From contig NZ_BMVV01000009.1 of NCBI RefSeq assembly GCF_014650895.1, positions 65,102 to 129,101 on the forward strand: a DNA stretch of 64,000 nt, in the 5' to 3' direction. The translations under genes and the position numbers were made by a program. Shown piece by piece: positions 27,415-36,665 of the stretch (its first letter is position 1; every line of letters starts with the position of its first letter). Source of the stretch: Streptomyces omiyaensis. GTDB taxonomy: Bacteria; Actinomycetota; Actinomycetes; Streptomycetales; Streptomycetaceae. Under the pieces are notes generated by a model, which worked only from the letters and a program-made list of their open reading frames with translations, made no database searches and was not told the origin of the DNA.

Positions 27415-28227
27415 ATGACCCGAACCCCCTGGCAGGAGCGATCCGTCGTCGTGACGGGCGGCACGCGCGGCATCGGGCGGGGCATCGCCGAGTGCTTCGC
27501 CCGGCGCGGGGCGGCGGTGCTCCTGACCGGCCGGGACGCGGCGGCGGCCCGCGAGGCCGCCGCCGAGGTGGCCCGCGCCACCGGCGGGCGCGTCGCCGGT
27601 ACCGGCGTGGACGTGCGCGAGGCCGGCGCGGTCGAGGCGATGGCGGCCGAGGCCGAACGGCTCCACGGGCACGTCGACGTCCTGTGCGCGAACGCCGGCG
27701 TCTTCCCCGAGAAGCCGCTGCGGGAGATGACCGCCGCCGACGTCGACGAGGTCCTGGCGGTCAACCTCCGGGGCTCCATCCTCGCGGTCCGGGCCTGCCT
27801 GCCCGCCATGGAGCGCGTCGGCCGCGGGCGTGTCGTCCTCACCTCCTCCATCACCGGCCCCACCACCGGATACGCCGGCTGGTCGCACTACGGCGCGAGC
27901 AAGGCGGGCCAGCTCGGCTTCCTGCGCGGTGCGGCGCTGGAGCTGGCGCCGCTGGGCATCACGGTGAACGCCGTCCTGCCGGGGAACGTCCGGACCGAGG
28001 GCCTGGAGGGACTGGGCGAGGAGTACCTGCGGAGGATGACCGCCTCGATCCCGCTGGGCAGGCTGGGCGAGCCCGCGGACGTCGCCGACGCCGTGGCCTT
28101 CCTGGCCTCGGACGAGGCGGCCTTCATCACCGGGCAGACGCTCACCGTCGACGGCGGGCAGACCGTCCCGGAGTCCCTCGACGCGCTGGCCGCCGCCGGA
28201 CCCGGGGCCGTGGCGGGTCTCCGCTGA
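27415..28227 (+). CDS. SDR-family NAD(P)-dependent oxidoreductase (FabG-like)
   Basis: 270 residues. Cofactor motif GGTRGIGRG, CANAGVFPEKPL, catalytic Ser in VVLTSSITGP and the Tyr-x-x-x-Lys in SHYGASKAG are all present, with LGRLGEPADVADAVAFLAS and GQTLTVDGGQ typical of the classical group. Arg after the glycine motif and TGRDAAAA suggest NADPH preference. Single-gene unit; substrate unknown. Confidence 0.92.
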   Translation: MTRTPWQERSVVVTGGTRGIGRGIAECFARRGAAVLLTGRDAAAAREAAAEVARATGGRVAGTGVDVREAGAVEAMAAEAERLHGHVDVLCANAGVFPEKPLREMTAADVDEVLAVNLRGSILAVRACLPAMERVGRGRVVLTSSITGPTTGYAGWSHYGASKAGQLGFLRGAALELAPLGITVNAVLPGNVRTEGLEGLGEEYLRRMTASIPLGRLGEPADVADAVAFLASDEAAFITGQTLTVDGGQTVPESLDALAAAGPGAVAGLR

Positions 28228-28369
28228 GGCGGCCCGGGAGACCGGGCGGGTGCGGCGGGTTCCCCGGACACCCATGCGCACCGCGGCCCCGCCCCGGACG
28301 GGCGTCCGGGTCGGGGCCGGGGCGCGCGGGCGCGGGCCGGCGGGGGAGGGGGCCGGCGGGGGAGGGGGG

Positions 28370-29227
28370 TCAGTTCAGCTCGTCGGGGTGCGGGCCCGTG
28401 CGCAGGCCACGGTCGAGACCGGCGATCGCCGTCATCTCCCCGTCCGTCAGGGCGAAGTCGAAGACGTCGAGGTTGGCGCGGATCCGGGCCGGGGTGACCG
28501 ACTTGGGGATGACGACGTTGCCGAGCTGGAGGTGCCAGCGGAGGACGACCTGGGCGGGCGACTTGCCGTGGGCGGCGGCGATCGCGGCGATCACCGGGTC
28601 GTCGAGGACCGCGCCCTGCGCCAGTGGGCTCCACGCCTCGGTCGCGATCCCGTGCTCGCCGTGGAAGGCGCGCAGCTCGGACTGCTGGAGCGCGGGGTGC
28701 AGCTCGATCTGGTTGACGACCGGGGTCAGCGTGGCGCCGTCCAGCAGCCGGCGCAGGTGCTCGGGCTGGAAGTTGGAGACACCGGCGGCGCGGATCCGCC
28801 CCTCGTCGGCGAGCCGCTCCAGGGCGCGCCAGGAGTCGCGGTAGAGGTCGCGGGCCGGGGTGGGCCAGTGGATCAGGTACAGGTCGACGTAGTCCAGGCC
28901 GAGCTCGGCGAGGCCGGCGTCGAAGGCGCGCAGGGTGGCGTCGTACCCCTGGTCGGCGTTCCACAGCTTCGTGGTGACGAACAGCTCCTCGCGGGCGATC
29001 CCGGAGGCGGCGAGGGCGCGGCCGACGCCGGCCTCGTTGCCGTAGACGGCGGCGGTGTCGATGCTGCGGTAGCCGGCTTCGAGGGCGGCGGTGACGGCGG
29101 CGGTGGTCGCGTCGTCGGGGACCTGGAAGACGCCGAAGCCGAGCTGGGGCATCTCGACGCCGTTGTTCAGGGTGACGGTCGGGACGGTGGGGGTGGTGGA
29201 AGCGGCGGGAGTGGTGGACGGTGCCAT
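28370..29227 (-). CDS. Aldo/keto reductase (AKR family)
   Basis: 285 residues. All four catalytic positions are recognisable: Asp and Tyr in YRSIDTAAVYGNE, Lys in VTTKLWN, and His in LIHWPTP. The C-terminal LRWHLQLGNVVIPKSVTPARI is the cofactor segment, which binds NADPH. Most like bacterial 2,5-diketo-D-gluconate reductase type enzymes. It is the last gene of a leftward unit behind an eroded NTF2-like gene and an MFS pump. Confidence 0.93.
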   Translation of the reverse strand: MAPSTTPAASTTPTVPTVTLNNGVEMPQLGFGVFQVPDDATTAAVTAALEAGYRSIDTAAVYGNEAGVGRALAASGIAREELFVTTKLWNADQGYDATLRAFDAGLAELGLDYVDLYLIHWPTPARDLYRDSWRALERLADEGRIRAAGVSNFQPEHLRRLLDGATLTPVVNQIELHPALQQSELRAFHGEHGIATEAWSPLAQGAVLDDPVIAAIAAAHGKSPAQVVLRWHLQLGNVVIPKSVTPARIRANLDVFDFALTDGEMTAIAGLDRGLRTGPHPDELN

Positions 29228-29241
29228 GGTGCGGTGCTCCT

Positions 29242-29439
29242 TCAGTGGGTGGGCGCGGGGCGCCCGGTGGTGCGGGGGGAGAGGGTGTGGTGGGCGGTCC
29301 GGGCGCCGGTGAGCCCGTCGCGGAAGACGAAGGTGTCCACGCCGTCGTTCTCGGCGATGAGGTCCGGGTCGCCGGTGGCGAAGCGCTCGCCGTGGTCGGC
29401 GAAGACCTCTTCCGGGCCGCGGCTGCGCGGGGTGGTCAC
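29242..29439 (-). pseudogene. Internally deleted NTF2/SnoaL-like gene
   Basis: A 65-residue leftward ORF with GTG start and AGGAG ribosome site. Its first part (EEVFADHGERFATGDPDLIAE) matches the N-terminal helix of SnoaL-like proteins, and it is joined directly to the family's C-terminal strand (GVDTFVFRDGLTGARTAHHTL). About 50-60 residues that normally lie between are missing, yet the frame is kept. It sits between the MFS pump and the AKR gene and is probably a non-functional remnant, though a small folded product cannot be excluded. Confidence 0.65.
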
Positions 29440-29464
29440 GAGGGTGCTCCTGCGGGCGGTGCGG

Positions 29465-30706
29465 TCAGTGGTGTACGGGGGCGGGAGCGGGTGCCGTGGC
29501 ACCGGCGGCGTCCTGTACGGGGGCGCGGCGCTCCAGGACGGCCGACCAGAGGGCCAGGCCGAGGGCGGCGGCGGCGAGGAGGGCGCCGACCCAGTTGGGG
29601 GCGGTGTAGCCGAGCCCGGCGCTGATGACGAGTCCGCCGAGCCAGGCGGCCAGGGCGTTGCCGAGGTTGAAGGCGCCGATGTTGACGGCGGAGGCGAGGG
29701 TGGGGGCGCCGTGGGCCTGGTCGAGGACCCGCTTCTGGAGCGGGGGGACGGTGGCGAAGCCGAGGGCGCCGACGAGGGCGATCGCGACCGCGGCGAGGAC
29801 CTTGTGGTGTGCGGCGAAGGTGAAGAGGGCGAGGACGAGCGCGAGGCCGCCGAGGGTGACGTACAGCAGGGGCATGAGCGCGCGGTCGGCGTAGCGTCCG
29901 CCGAGGAGGTTGCCGAGGAACATGCCGATGCCGAAGAGGACGAGGAGCCAGGTGACGGCGCCGTCGGAGTAGCCGGCGACCTCGGTCATCATCGGCGCGA
30001 TGTAGGTGATCGCGGCGAAGACGCCGCCGAAGCCGAGGACGGTCATCGCCATGGCGAGGAGCACCTGGGGATTGCGGAAGGCTCCGAGCTCGCCGCCCAG
30101 ACGGGTGCCGCGGGGGCGCGGGGTGTCGGGGACGAGGCGGGCGATGCCGAGCAGGCCGAGGACGCCGAGGGCGGCGACGGCGGCGAAGGTGGTGCGCCAG
30201 CCGACGACCTGGCCGACGAAGGTGCCGAGGGGGACGCCGACGATGTTGGCGACGGTCAGGCCGGTGAACATGGTGGCGATGGCGGCGGCCTTCCTGTCGG
30301 GGGCGACGAGGCCGGCGGCGACGACGGAGCCGATGCCGAAGAAGGAGCCGTGGGCGAGGGAGGCGACGACCCGGCCCGTGAGCATCAGCCCGAAGGAGGG
30401 GGCGAGGGCGGAGACCAGGTTGCCGAGGACGAACAGGCCCATGAGGAGCATGAGCATCTTCTTGCGGCCGGCCCTGTTGCCGAGGACGGTCAGCAGTGGT
30501 GCTCCGACGACCACGCCGAGTGCGTATCCGGTGACGAGGAGGCCCGCGGTGGGGATGGAGACGCCGTAGTCGTCGGCGATCTCGGGCAGGAGCCCCATGA
30601 TCACGAACTCGGTGGTGCCGATCCCGAAGGCCCCGACGGCCAGGGCGAGGAGGGCGAGAGGCGCGGCCCGCCCCTTCCCGGAATTACTTGAGCGATCCCT
30701 TTGCAT
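29465..30706 (-). CDS. MFS efflux transporter (AraJ/12-TM DHA1-like)
   Basis: 413 residues with twelve hydrophobic segments. FGIGTTEFVIMGLLPEIADD at the N-terminus and the loop motif GNRAGRKKMLM are hallmarks of the sugar-efflux/chloramphenicol-resistance type DHA1 family. ATG at 30706; the first codons (ATG CAA AGG GAT) use AT-richer codons than the rest. Two copies of TTGCATGC overlap and precede the start, probably operator sites. Confidence 0.92.
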   Translation of the reverse strand: MQRDRSSNSGKGRAAPLALLALAVGAFGIGTTEFVIMGLLPEIADDYGVSIPTAGLLVTGYALGVVVGAPLLTVLGNRAGRKKMLMLLMGLFVLGNLVSALAPSFGLMLTGRVVASLAHGSFFGIGSVVAAGLVAPDRKAAAIATMFTGLTVANIVGVPLGTFVGQVVGWRTTFAAVAALGVLGLLGIARLVPDTPRPRGTRLGGELGAFRNPQVLLAMAMTVLGFGGVFAAITYIAPMMTEVAGYSDGAVTWLLVLFGIGMFLGNLLGGRYADRALMPLLYVTLGGLALVLALFTFAAHHKVLAAVAIALVGALGFATVPPLQKRVLDQAHGAPTLASAVNIGAFNLGNALAAWLGGLVISAGLGYTAPNWVGALLAAAALGLALWSAVLERRAPVQDAAGATAPAPAPVHH

Positions 30707-30727
30707 GCTTCGACAATAGTTGCATGC
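30701..30727. promoter_or_regulatory. Paired TTGCATGC sites at the MFS start
   Basis: TTGCATGC occurs at 30701-30708 (covering the start codon) and again at 30720-30727, each containing the palindrome GCATGC, with centres 19 bp apart, nearly two helical turns. The segment is AT-rich relative to its flanks and lies at the 5' end of the leftward MFS gene. It looks like an operator pair for a dimeric repressor. Confidence 0.55.
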
Positions 30728-31190
30728 GCGCCATATCTGCAAACGCGGGTATGCCGTGCGATCGGGGTGGGGGTGGTCGCCGGTGAGATCGGTGCGAGCG
30801 GTACGGGCGGGGCGGGCGGTACGGGTGAGGTCGAAGCGATCCTGGGCGGTCGTGGCTTCTGCGGCGACGGTGACGGCGACGGCGAGGGTGCGGTCTCGGC
30901 CTCGGCCTCGACGCCCCGCGCGGCGGTCGGCCTGCGGCCGAGATCGCACCCTTGCTCCGTCGAGCGGGCCGACGCCGCACCCCTCGGCCTCGCGGTGGGG
31001 CCTCCGGTTTCGGCCAGGTCGCGGGCGGGTCTGGGGTGCGCACGAGGAGACCGCGGCCTCTGCCATCCAGAGGCCGAGGGTGCCCGCCGCCGTCGGTTCG
31101 CCCGACACGGGGAGCCCGGGTGCGGACCTCGGCGGGCCCCGGGCCCCCTCCCTGCCTTCCCGCCCCTTCGTGCCCTCCGCCCGCGTCGAC
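30728..31190. other. Gene-free stretch upstream of the MFS gene
   Basis: About 460 bp with no convincing coding frame. It contains low-complexity runs such as repeated GGTCTCGGCCTCGG-like and GGCGACGGTGACGGC-like segments. I see no RNA gene or terminator here. Decayed coding sequence is possible but no family could be matched. Confidence 0.6.
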
Positions 31191-31763
31191 TCAGAAGCGG
31201 TCGCTGTCGTACCGGCGAAGGCGGGCGGCGAGGGCCTTCTCGGTGCTGCCGAGCGCGGCGGCGATCTCGCCGTCGGTGTGCCTGCGCGTCGCGGCCCGGG
31301 TCACGTAGGGGGCGTCGGTCTCGATGACGGCGTCGAGGGCGCCGATGATCCGCAGGGCGGTGAGCGGGTCGGTGTCCTCGGCCTCGTCCAGGCGCTCGCG
31401 TATCCGGGAGACGAGCCGCGCGACCTCCTCGGGCAGCGGGACCGCGGCCGCGCTGACCTGCCGGGTGTGGGCCGCCCAGTCCCGCTCCGGGCCGGAGGTG
31501 TCGTAGAGGAACGGCTCGCTGTCCGGCACCAGCTCCCACGCGATCGGGTACGTCGTCCCGCTCGCCCAGCCGCAGGCGCAGACGGCGCGCATCCGGTTGG
31601 CGAGCGGCCTGCGCAGGGTGCCGTCGTAGACCCACCAGCCGGTGAAGCCCGGGACGTGCCCCGAGCCGTCGAGGTCGATGTAGACGGGCCCCGGGGTCGT
31701 GCCGTCCTCCAGCAGCACCCCGACCCTGCCCACGTGTCCGTCCGCGCCGTCCGGCTCCCACAT
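31191..31763 (-). CDS. Conserved hypothetical protein with C-terminal HTH-like segment
   Basis: 190 residues. The N-terminal half (GVLLEDGTTPGPVYIDLDGSG, GFTGWWVYDG, MRAVCACGWASG) is beta-rich; the C-terminal 60 residues (RAATRRHTDGEIAAALGSTEKALAARL) form a probable helix-turn-helix. ATG at 31763 follows GGGGAGG at good distance. Upstream DNA in another leftward frame reads EYAEFGCGDP..GTVEWTATGWAARR, which looks coding, so the gene may have lost an N-terminal part by a frameshift near 31770. Function unknown. Confidence 0.7.
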   Translation of the reverse strand: MWEPDGADGHVGRVGVLLEDGTTPGPVYIDLDGSGHVPGFTGWWVYDGTLRRPLANRMRAVCACGWASGTTYPIAWELVPDSEPFLYDTSGPERDWAAHTRQVSAAAVPLPEEVARLVSRIRERLDEAEDTDPLTALRIIGALDAVIETDAPYVTRAATRRHTDGEIAAALGSTEKALAARLRRYDSDRF

Positions 31764-32353
31764 GATCCGGCCTCCCCTTCCGCGAGTTCGGTGCGGCGCG
31801 CCGCCCAGCCGGTGGCCGTCCACTCCACGGTGCCGGTCCGCCCGGGGTCGCCGCAGCCGAATTCCGCATATTCCACCGGCGAGTGACAGATTGTCCGGAT
31901 CGCGACCGTCCGCCTCTCCCGCCGACTCCACCGGGTCGTCCCCCGCACCGCCGGCGGGGCACAGGGCACGAGCGGCCGCCCGGACGCGCGTTGCACGGCC
32001 GGGTGCGGGCCGCCGACACGGAACTCCGCCGGCGGCCGACCTCGGCTGCTCCCACCGACCGGTGCACCGCAGCCCCCACGAGTCGGTCACCGCCATGGCG
32101 GAGCACCGCGAGCGCGGCCGACCGAGGACGAGGGGGCGCCGGCCGGGCAGGTCGTCACCCTGGAGGCCGGGCCGGAGACCTTGGCCGCGGAGACAGGGAG
32201 CGTCGCGGCGAGACCGCGGACGGCGGACCTGAGAGGCGCGCATCCGGCACCGGGCACGGCACCGGCAGCCGACGCCGAGTGCCGTCGTCCGCATGGCCCT
32301 CTGCGCGGACTTCGAGCTCCTGGCCGGCTCCGCCGGCTGTTTCGACGCGTCGC
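31764..32353. other. 590-bp stretch without a confident gene
   Basis: No frame has a recognisable domain. The part next to 31763 (to about 31880) has a leftward frame with plausible protein sequence that may be the broken 5' end of the adjacent gene. The remainder is low-complexity GC-rich DNA with no start, ribosome site or hairpin that I can support. Confidence 0.55.
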
Positions 32354-32806
32354 TCACGCACTTCGGCGGATCTTTCGGTCCTGCCTTTCGGGCGTCTCGG
32401 GCGCCACCGATCCGGGCACTTCGGTCGCGGGAGTCGCCGAGGCACCCTCCGAGCCGTAGCCGGGTGTCGAGGGCCGGCGGACCGTCAGGACCACGGAGTG
32501 CTCCTCCGCGTACCAGGAGTGGTCGACGCCCCGGCCCCAGAGGACGTAGTCGCCCTGCCGGGCGAGCACGACGCTGCGGCCGGGGAGCTCCACCCGGAAG
32601 CGTCCGCTGACGAGGACCAGCAGGGCGGTGCGCCGCTCGTCCGTGACCCATCGGGCCCGTTCGTCGCCCGGCGGGTGGACGCCCCACTTGATCTCCACGG
32701 CCTCGCTGTGCCGGGGGTCGGAGGCGTCCTTGAAGTGTCCCAGCAGCCAGCCCCGGTCCAGGGCCGCGTCGGTGCCCGCGTTGCCCACGTACACGCCGTC
32801 GTCCAT
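32354..32806 (-). CDS. Cupin-domain protein
   Basis: 150 residues; the core EIKWGVHPPGDERARW, ALLVLVSGRFRVELPG, LARQGDYVLWGRGVDHSW is a single beta-barrel cupin with a conserved signal-peptidase-like GDYVLWG turn. Such small cupins bind a metal or small ligand and often act as sensors or isomerases. The last about 25 residues are rich in Thr, Glu and Arg and look unstructured. ATG at 32806. Divergent from the PHB depolymerase. Confidence 0.82.
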   Translation of the reverse strand: MDDGVYVGNAGTDAALDRGWLLGHFKDASDPRHSEAVEIKWGVHPPGDERARWVTDERRTALLVLVSGRFRVELPGRSVVLARQGDYVLWGRGVDHSWYAEEHSVVLTVRRPSTPGYGSEGASATPATEVPGSVAPETPERQDRKIRRSA

Positions 32807-32984
32807 GGCACCGGAAGGTAGCAGCCGTCCGCGCCGGCGCGGACGGCTGCGGCCGTCGCCCCGGGGTCGCCATGGCACCGCGCGCCACATTGCGGTCCGC
32901 GGAAGTGGTGGGACGACATGTGGGCGGGGATCGCCCGCGCTCTTCAGGATGTCGGCATCCCGACCCCCCGTCCTGGAGAAGCGT

Positions 32985-34460
32985 ATGAAGATCAGACAGT
33001 TCGTCGTGGCCGTCGCGGCGGCCCTCGGCCTCGCCGCGACGACGGTCGGCGGCGCGACGGCCGCCGTCCCGCCGCCGACCGCGGGCTCGCTCCAGCGGTA
33101 CGACATCAGCGCGACCTACGTGAGCGGGCTGTCGTCCGGCGGCTTCATGGCCAACCAGATGCACGTCGCGTACTCCGACGTGTTCCAGGGCGCGGGCATC
33201 TTCTCGGCCGGCGCGTACGACTGTGCCCAGAACAACCTCAACACGGCCCTGTACGCCTGCATGGACACCTTCCAGGCGCGCAAGTCCCCCGCCCAGCTGG
33301 TGCAGTTGACCAAGGACCGGGCGGCGGGCGGGAAGCTCGACCCCGTCGCCAACCTCTCCGGCGACAAGGTCTGGCTCTTCCACGGCACCAACGACACCAC
33401 CGTCAAGCAGCCGGTCAACGACGACCTCGCCACCTACTACCGCGGCCTCGGAGCCGACGTCGTCTACAACAGCACCTCGGCCTCCGGCCACGCCTGGGTC
33501 AGCCCCATCGGCCCCAACGCCTGCACCTCCACCAGCTCGCCGTACGTCAACAACTGCGGCGGCGACCCCGTGAAGGAGATGCTGACCCACCTGCTGGGCG
33601 GCGTGAGGCCCGCGAGCTCGTCGGCGCTCACCGGCACCCTCGTCCGCTTCGGACAGGGCGCGTACGCCCCCGGCGGCAGCGCCTCCGCGATCAGCATGGG
33701 CGACGAGGGCTTCGCCTACGTGCCGCGGTCCTGCCGGGACGGCGCCTCGTGCCGGCTGATGGTCACCCTCCACGGCTGCTACCAGTACTACGGCCTGGTC
33801 GGCAACGCCCTCATGGACAAGGCCTACCTCAACGAGTACGCCGACACGAACGACCTGATCGTCCTCTACCCGCAGGCCACCACCATGACCGGCAACCCGC
33901 GCGGCTGCTGGGACTGGTGGGGCTACAAGTCGGCCGACTACGCCCAGAAGAGCGGCCCGCAGATGACGGCCGTGATGAACATGGCCAAGGCGCTCGGCGC
34001 CGGCGCGACCGGCACGCCGGGCACCCCCGCCCTGCCCGCCCCCACCGGCCTCGCCGGCACGGCCGGCGCGACCACCGTCTCGCTGTCCTGGAACGCCGTC
34101 CCGGGCGCGGCCTCCTACGAGGTCTACCGCGACGGCGCCGAGGTCGGCACCGCTCCGGCCGGCGCCACCGGCTACACGGACACGGGCCTCACCGCCGGCA
34201 CGAGCCACGGCTACGCGGTCGCGGCCGTCGACGCCTCCGGAACGGTCGGCGCCCGGAGCGCACCCGTCACCGTGACCACCACCGGGTCCGCCCCGGTCTG
34301 CGTGACGGCCAGCAACTACGCCCACACCGTCGCCGGCCGGGCCCACCAGACCGGCGGCTACACCTACGCCAACGGCTCGGAGCAGTACCTCGGCCTCTGG
34401 AACGTACTGGCGACCAGCACCCTCAAGGAGACGTCCCCGGGGTACTGGGTCACGTGCTGA
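32985..34460 (+). CDS. Secreted PHB depolymerase-type esterase with Fn3 domain
   Basis: 491 residues. Sec signal peptide (residues 1-27, cut after ATA), catalytic domain about 35-335 with the lipase box GLSSGG (Ser50) near its start and LHGCYQYY as oxyanion segment, one fibronectin type III domain at about 345-430 (TTVSLSWNAVPGAASYEVYRDG), and a C-terminal polymer-binding segment. Early placement of the lipase box is typical of this depolymerase class. It should cut extracellular polyhydroxybutyrate or similar polyesters. TGGAGAA precedes the ATG. Ends 11 bp inside the convergent gene. Confidence 0.92.
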   Translation: MKIRQFVVAVAAALGLAATTVGGATAAVPPPTAGSLQRYDISATYVSGLSSGGFMANQMHVAYSDVFQGAGIFSAGAYDCAQNNLNTALYACMDTFQARKSPAQLVQLTKDRAAGGKLDPVANLSGDKVWLFHGTNDTTVKQPVNDDLATYYRGLGADVVYNSTSASGHAWVSPIGPNACTSTSSPYVNNCGGDPVKEMLTHLLGGVRPASSSALTGTLVRFGQGAYAPGGSASAISMGDEGFAYVPRSCRDGASCRLMVTLHGCYQYYGLVGNALMDKAYLNEYADTNDLIVLYPQATTMTGNPRGCWDWWGYKSADYAQKSGPQMTAVMNMAKALGAGATGTPGTPALPAPTGLAGTAGATTVSLSWNAVPGAASYEVYRDGAEVGTAPAGATGYTDTGLTAGTSHGYAVAAVDASGTVGARSAPVTVTTTGSAPVCVTASNYAHTVAGRAHQTGGYTYANGSEQYLGLWNVLATSTLKETSPGYWVTC

Positions 34461-36597
34461 GCGGGTGGCGGTCGATCCACTCCCGGGCCGACGCGAGCTC
34501 CGGCCCGGCCGGGGCGGGACGCAGCCGGTCCGGGTGGCGGAGCAGGTAGTGGTCGCGGGCGGTGGCGAGGCCGACGGCGCGGGCCTCGGGGGAGAGGCCG
34601 GGATGCTCGGCCACCGCCCGGGCCCGCTGCCACCAGTCACGGCCCCGGAGGTTCACGGTGTAGTGCCACAGGGGCTGTTCGGGGAAGGCGAGGCCCAGCA
34701 GCACCTGCCGCAGGTGGTGCTCGTTCACACCGGTGCCGGTCCCGTCACCGAGCAGCCGGTCGGCCACGAGGAGCGGAGGGGTGCCGTCGAGCCGGGCCCT
34801 GGCCAGCACCCACGTCATCAGCACGCCCACGTCGGCGCCGCGGGCGGTGGCGAGCCGCCACAGCTCGTCGGCCTTGGTCTCGTCGGGCGCGCCCAGGAGG
34901 GTCAGGGGCCGCAGTTCGTCCTTCCAGACGGGCCGAGGCCCGTCCCACCAGGCGACGAGCCTGTCCGCGGCGGGGTGTCCCAGGTCGAGGGCGAGACAGG
35001 TGAGGGTGACGAGCGGGTGGCGCCACTCGGTGTACGTGGTGCGGTACTTCTTGGTGAGGTCCTTCAGCCGGCGCGGCAGCAGAGCGTCGACCTCCGCCGC
35101 ACCGGCGAGGCCGTGGGCGTGGAGCAGTTCGAGGCAGAAGCCGAGCCCCTGGAGCCCGGTGCCGGGGTCGGCCACCCGCTCGCGCAGCCGGCGCACGTCG
35201 GCGTCGGTGAGCGTCCGGTAGCGGTACCAGGTGTCGCGCAGCGCGGTCTCGGGGGCGGTGAGGTCGGGGCCGCTGCCGGCCGACAGCTCGTCCCGGACGG
35301 CCTCGTACCGCCGGACCGCGGCCGCCGCCCCCTCCCCGTCGGCCGGACCGGGACCGCGGGCCGGACCGGGAGCGGCGTCCGGGGCGGCGGGGAGCGGCGC
35401 GCCCTCGGTGCGGAGCGCTTCCTCGCGTACGTGTTCCACCTGGTCGCGCGCCGCCTCGGCGGCGAGTACGCGCAGGGGGCGCGGCAGCCGCTCGTCTGTG
35501 GCGAAGCGGACCGCCGCGAGGGCCGCGTGGGACCGGCCCGCCGCGTACCCCGCGCCCGTCTCCCGGCGCCAGTCGGACGTGACCGCGCCGATCAGCGCCG
35601 TGTAGAGCCCGCGCAGCGCGGACTCCGGCGCGTCGTGGGCGGCGAGGTCCGCCGCGAGCGCGACCACCGCCCGGACCGCGTCCGGTTCGCGGAGCGACCG
35701 GTGCAGCGCCAGCCAGGCCGGCACCGCGGTCCGCTCGCCCGCCCGGGAGTGCTCCCGGGCGACGGCCAGGCCCCGTTCGGACGGCACCCGGGGGAGGATC
35801 CGGGCGGCCTCCGGCCCGAGGGCCGCGACGACCTCCCAGACCTCCCGGTGCTCGTGGCGCAGCAGGGCGTGCAGCAGCTCCCGCCACCCCGTCCACTTCT
35901 CCGGCCGCCCGGGGTACGCCTCCCGCCAGGCGTGCAGCAGCCGGTCGGTCTCGTCCGGCGTGAGCCCGTCCCGGCGCTCCAGCGCGACCGCGCACCGGGT
36001 CGCGGCCGTCAGCTCCAGGGGGCCGGCCAGCCGTGCGTGGAGCCACGCCGCCTCGGCCGGCGACAACGGCCGGTACCGGAGGAACGGGCCGCCGCGGTCC
36101 AGCGGCTCGGCGAGCGCGTCGAGGAACTGCCGGACGCCGTCGCGGTCCGCGGGATCGGGCAGGCCGGCGCCGTCCCGCCGCGTGATCCGGTCCAGCCGGA
36201 AGGCGCCGCCGGGACCGGCGTCGACGACGCGGAAGCCGTCCGGCCCCCCGCCGAGTCCCGCGCGGACGACAGCGTGCTCCCCGCCCCAGTGCAGCAGCAG
36301 TTCGCCCGTGAGGGCGCCGGAGCGGTCGAAGGCCCGCCCGTGGGACTGCCAGTGCCAGTACGCGAAGGAGACGGGACCGGTCAGCCCCTGCCGCCCGGCC
36401 AGCTCGGCGGCGTCCTCGTGGCCGTCGGACTGGGTGTACCGGCTCCGCCCCGGCGGCGGGAGCACCAGGAACCCGTCGCCTCCGAGCCCCCGCCACCAGG
36501 CCTTGACCAGGGAGAGGTCCGATGCCTTCCGCCGGGCACGGGGGCGGGCGGACGGAGCCGCCGGGGAGGAAGCGGCGGAAGGGACGGTCTCGTTCAC
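34450..36597 (-). CDS. Large conserved hypothetical protein
   Basis: 715 residues, leftward, overlapping the PHB depolymerase end by 11 bp. After a charged N-terminus, residues 50-170 (SFAYWHWQSHGRAFDRSGAL, DGFRVVDAGPGG) look globular; the rest is alpha-helical with repeated Leu/Ala/Arg patterns resembling HEAT-like solenoids (ALLRHEHREVWEVVAALG, LVAWWDGPRPVWKDELRPL). No signal peptide, membrane segment or catalytic motif. Codon use is normal, so it is real, but I cannot assign a function. Confidence 0.8.
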   Translation of the reverse strand: MNETVPSAASSPAAPSARPRARRKASDLSLVKAWWRGLGGDGFLVLPPPGRSRYTQSDGHEDAAELAGRQGLTGPVSFAYWHWQSHGRAFDRSGALTGELLLHWGGEHAVVRAGLGGGPDGFRVVDAGPGGAFRLDRITRRDGAGLPDPADRDGVRQFLDALAEPLDRGGPFLRYRPLSPAEAAWLHARLAGPLELTAATRCAVALERRDGLTPDETDRLLHAWREAYPGRPEKWTGWRELLHALLRHEHREVWEVVAALGPEAARILPRVPSERGLAVAREHSRAGERTAVPAWLALHRSLREPDAVRAVVALAADLAAHDAPESALRGLYTALIGAVTSDWRRETGAGYAAGRSHAALAAVRFATDERLPRPLRVLAAEAARDQVEHVREEALRTEGAPLPAAPDAAPGPARGPGPADGEGAAAAVRRYEAVRDELSAGSGPDLTAPETALRDTWYRYRTLTDADVRRLRERVADPGTGLQGLGFCLELLHAHGLAGAAEVDALLPRRLKDLTKKYRTTYTEWRHPLVTLTCLALDLGHPAADRLVAWWDGPRPVWKDELRPLTLLGAPDETKADELWRLATARGADVGVLMTWVLARARLDGTPPLLVADRLLGDGTGTGVNEHHLRQVLLGLAFPEQPLWHYTVNLRGRDWWQRARAVAEHPGLSPEARAVGLATARDHYLLRHPDRLRPAPAGPELASAREWIDRHPLST

Positions 36598-36665
36598 GGG
36601 GCGCTTTCCGGGGGGCGGGGGCGGGCGGTGGTGACGGGGCGGGGCGACGGCGTCGGGCCCGCGCG

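Noticed and set aside
31191..34640. Leftward 1149-residue open frame
   Set aside because: Only its last 190 codons are coding; the rest is antisense to the PHB depolymerase and low-complexity DNA.
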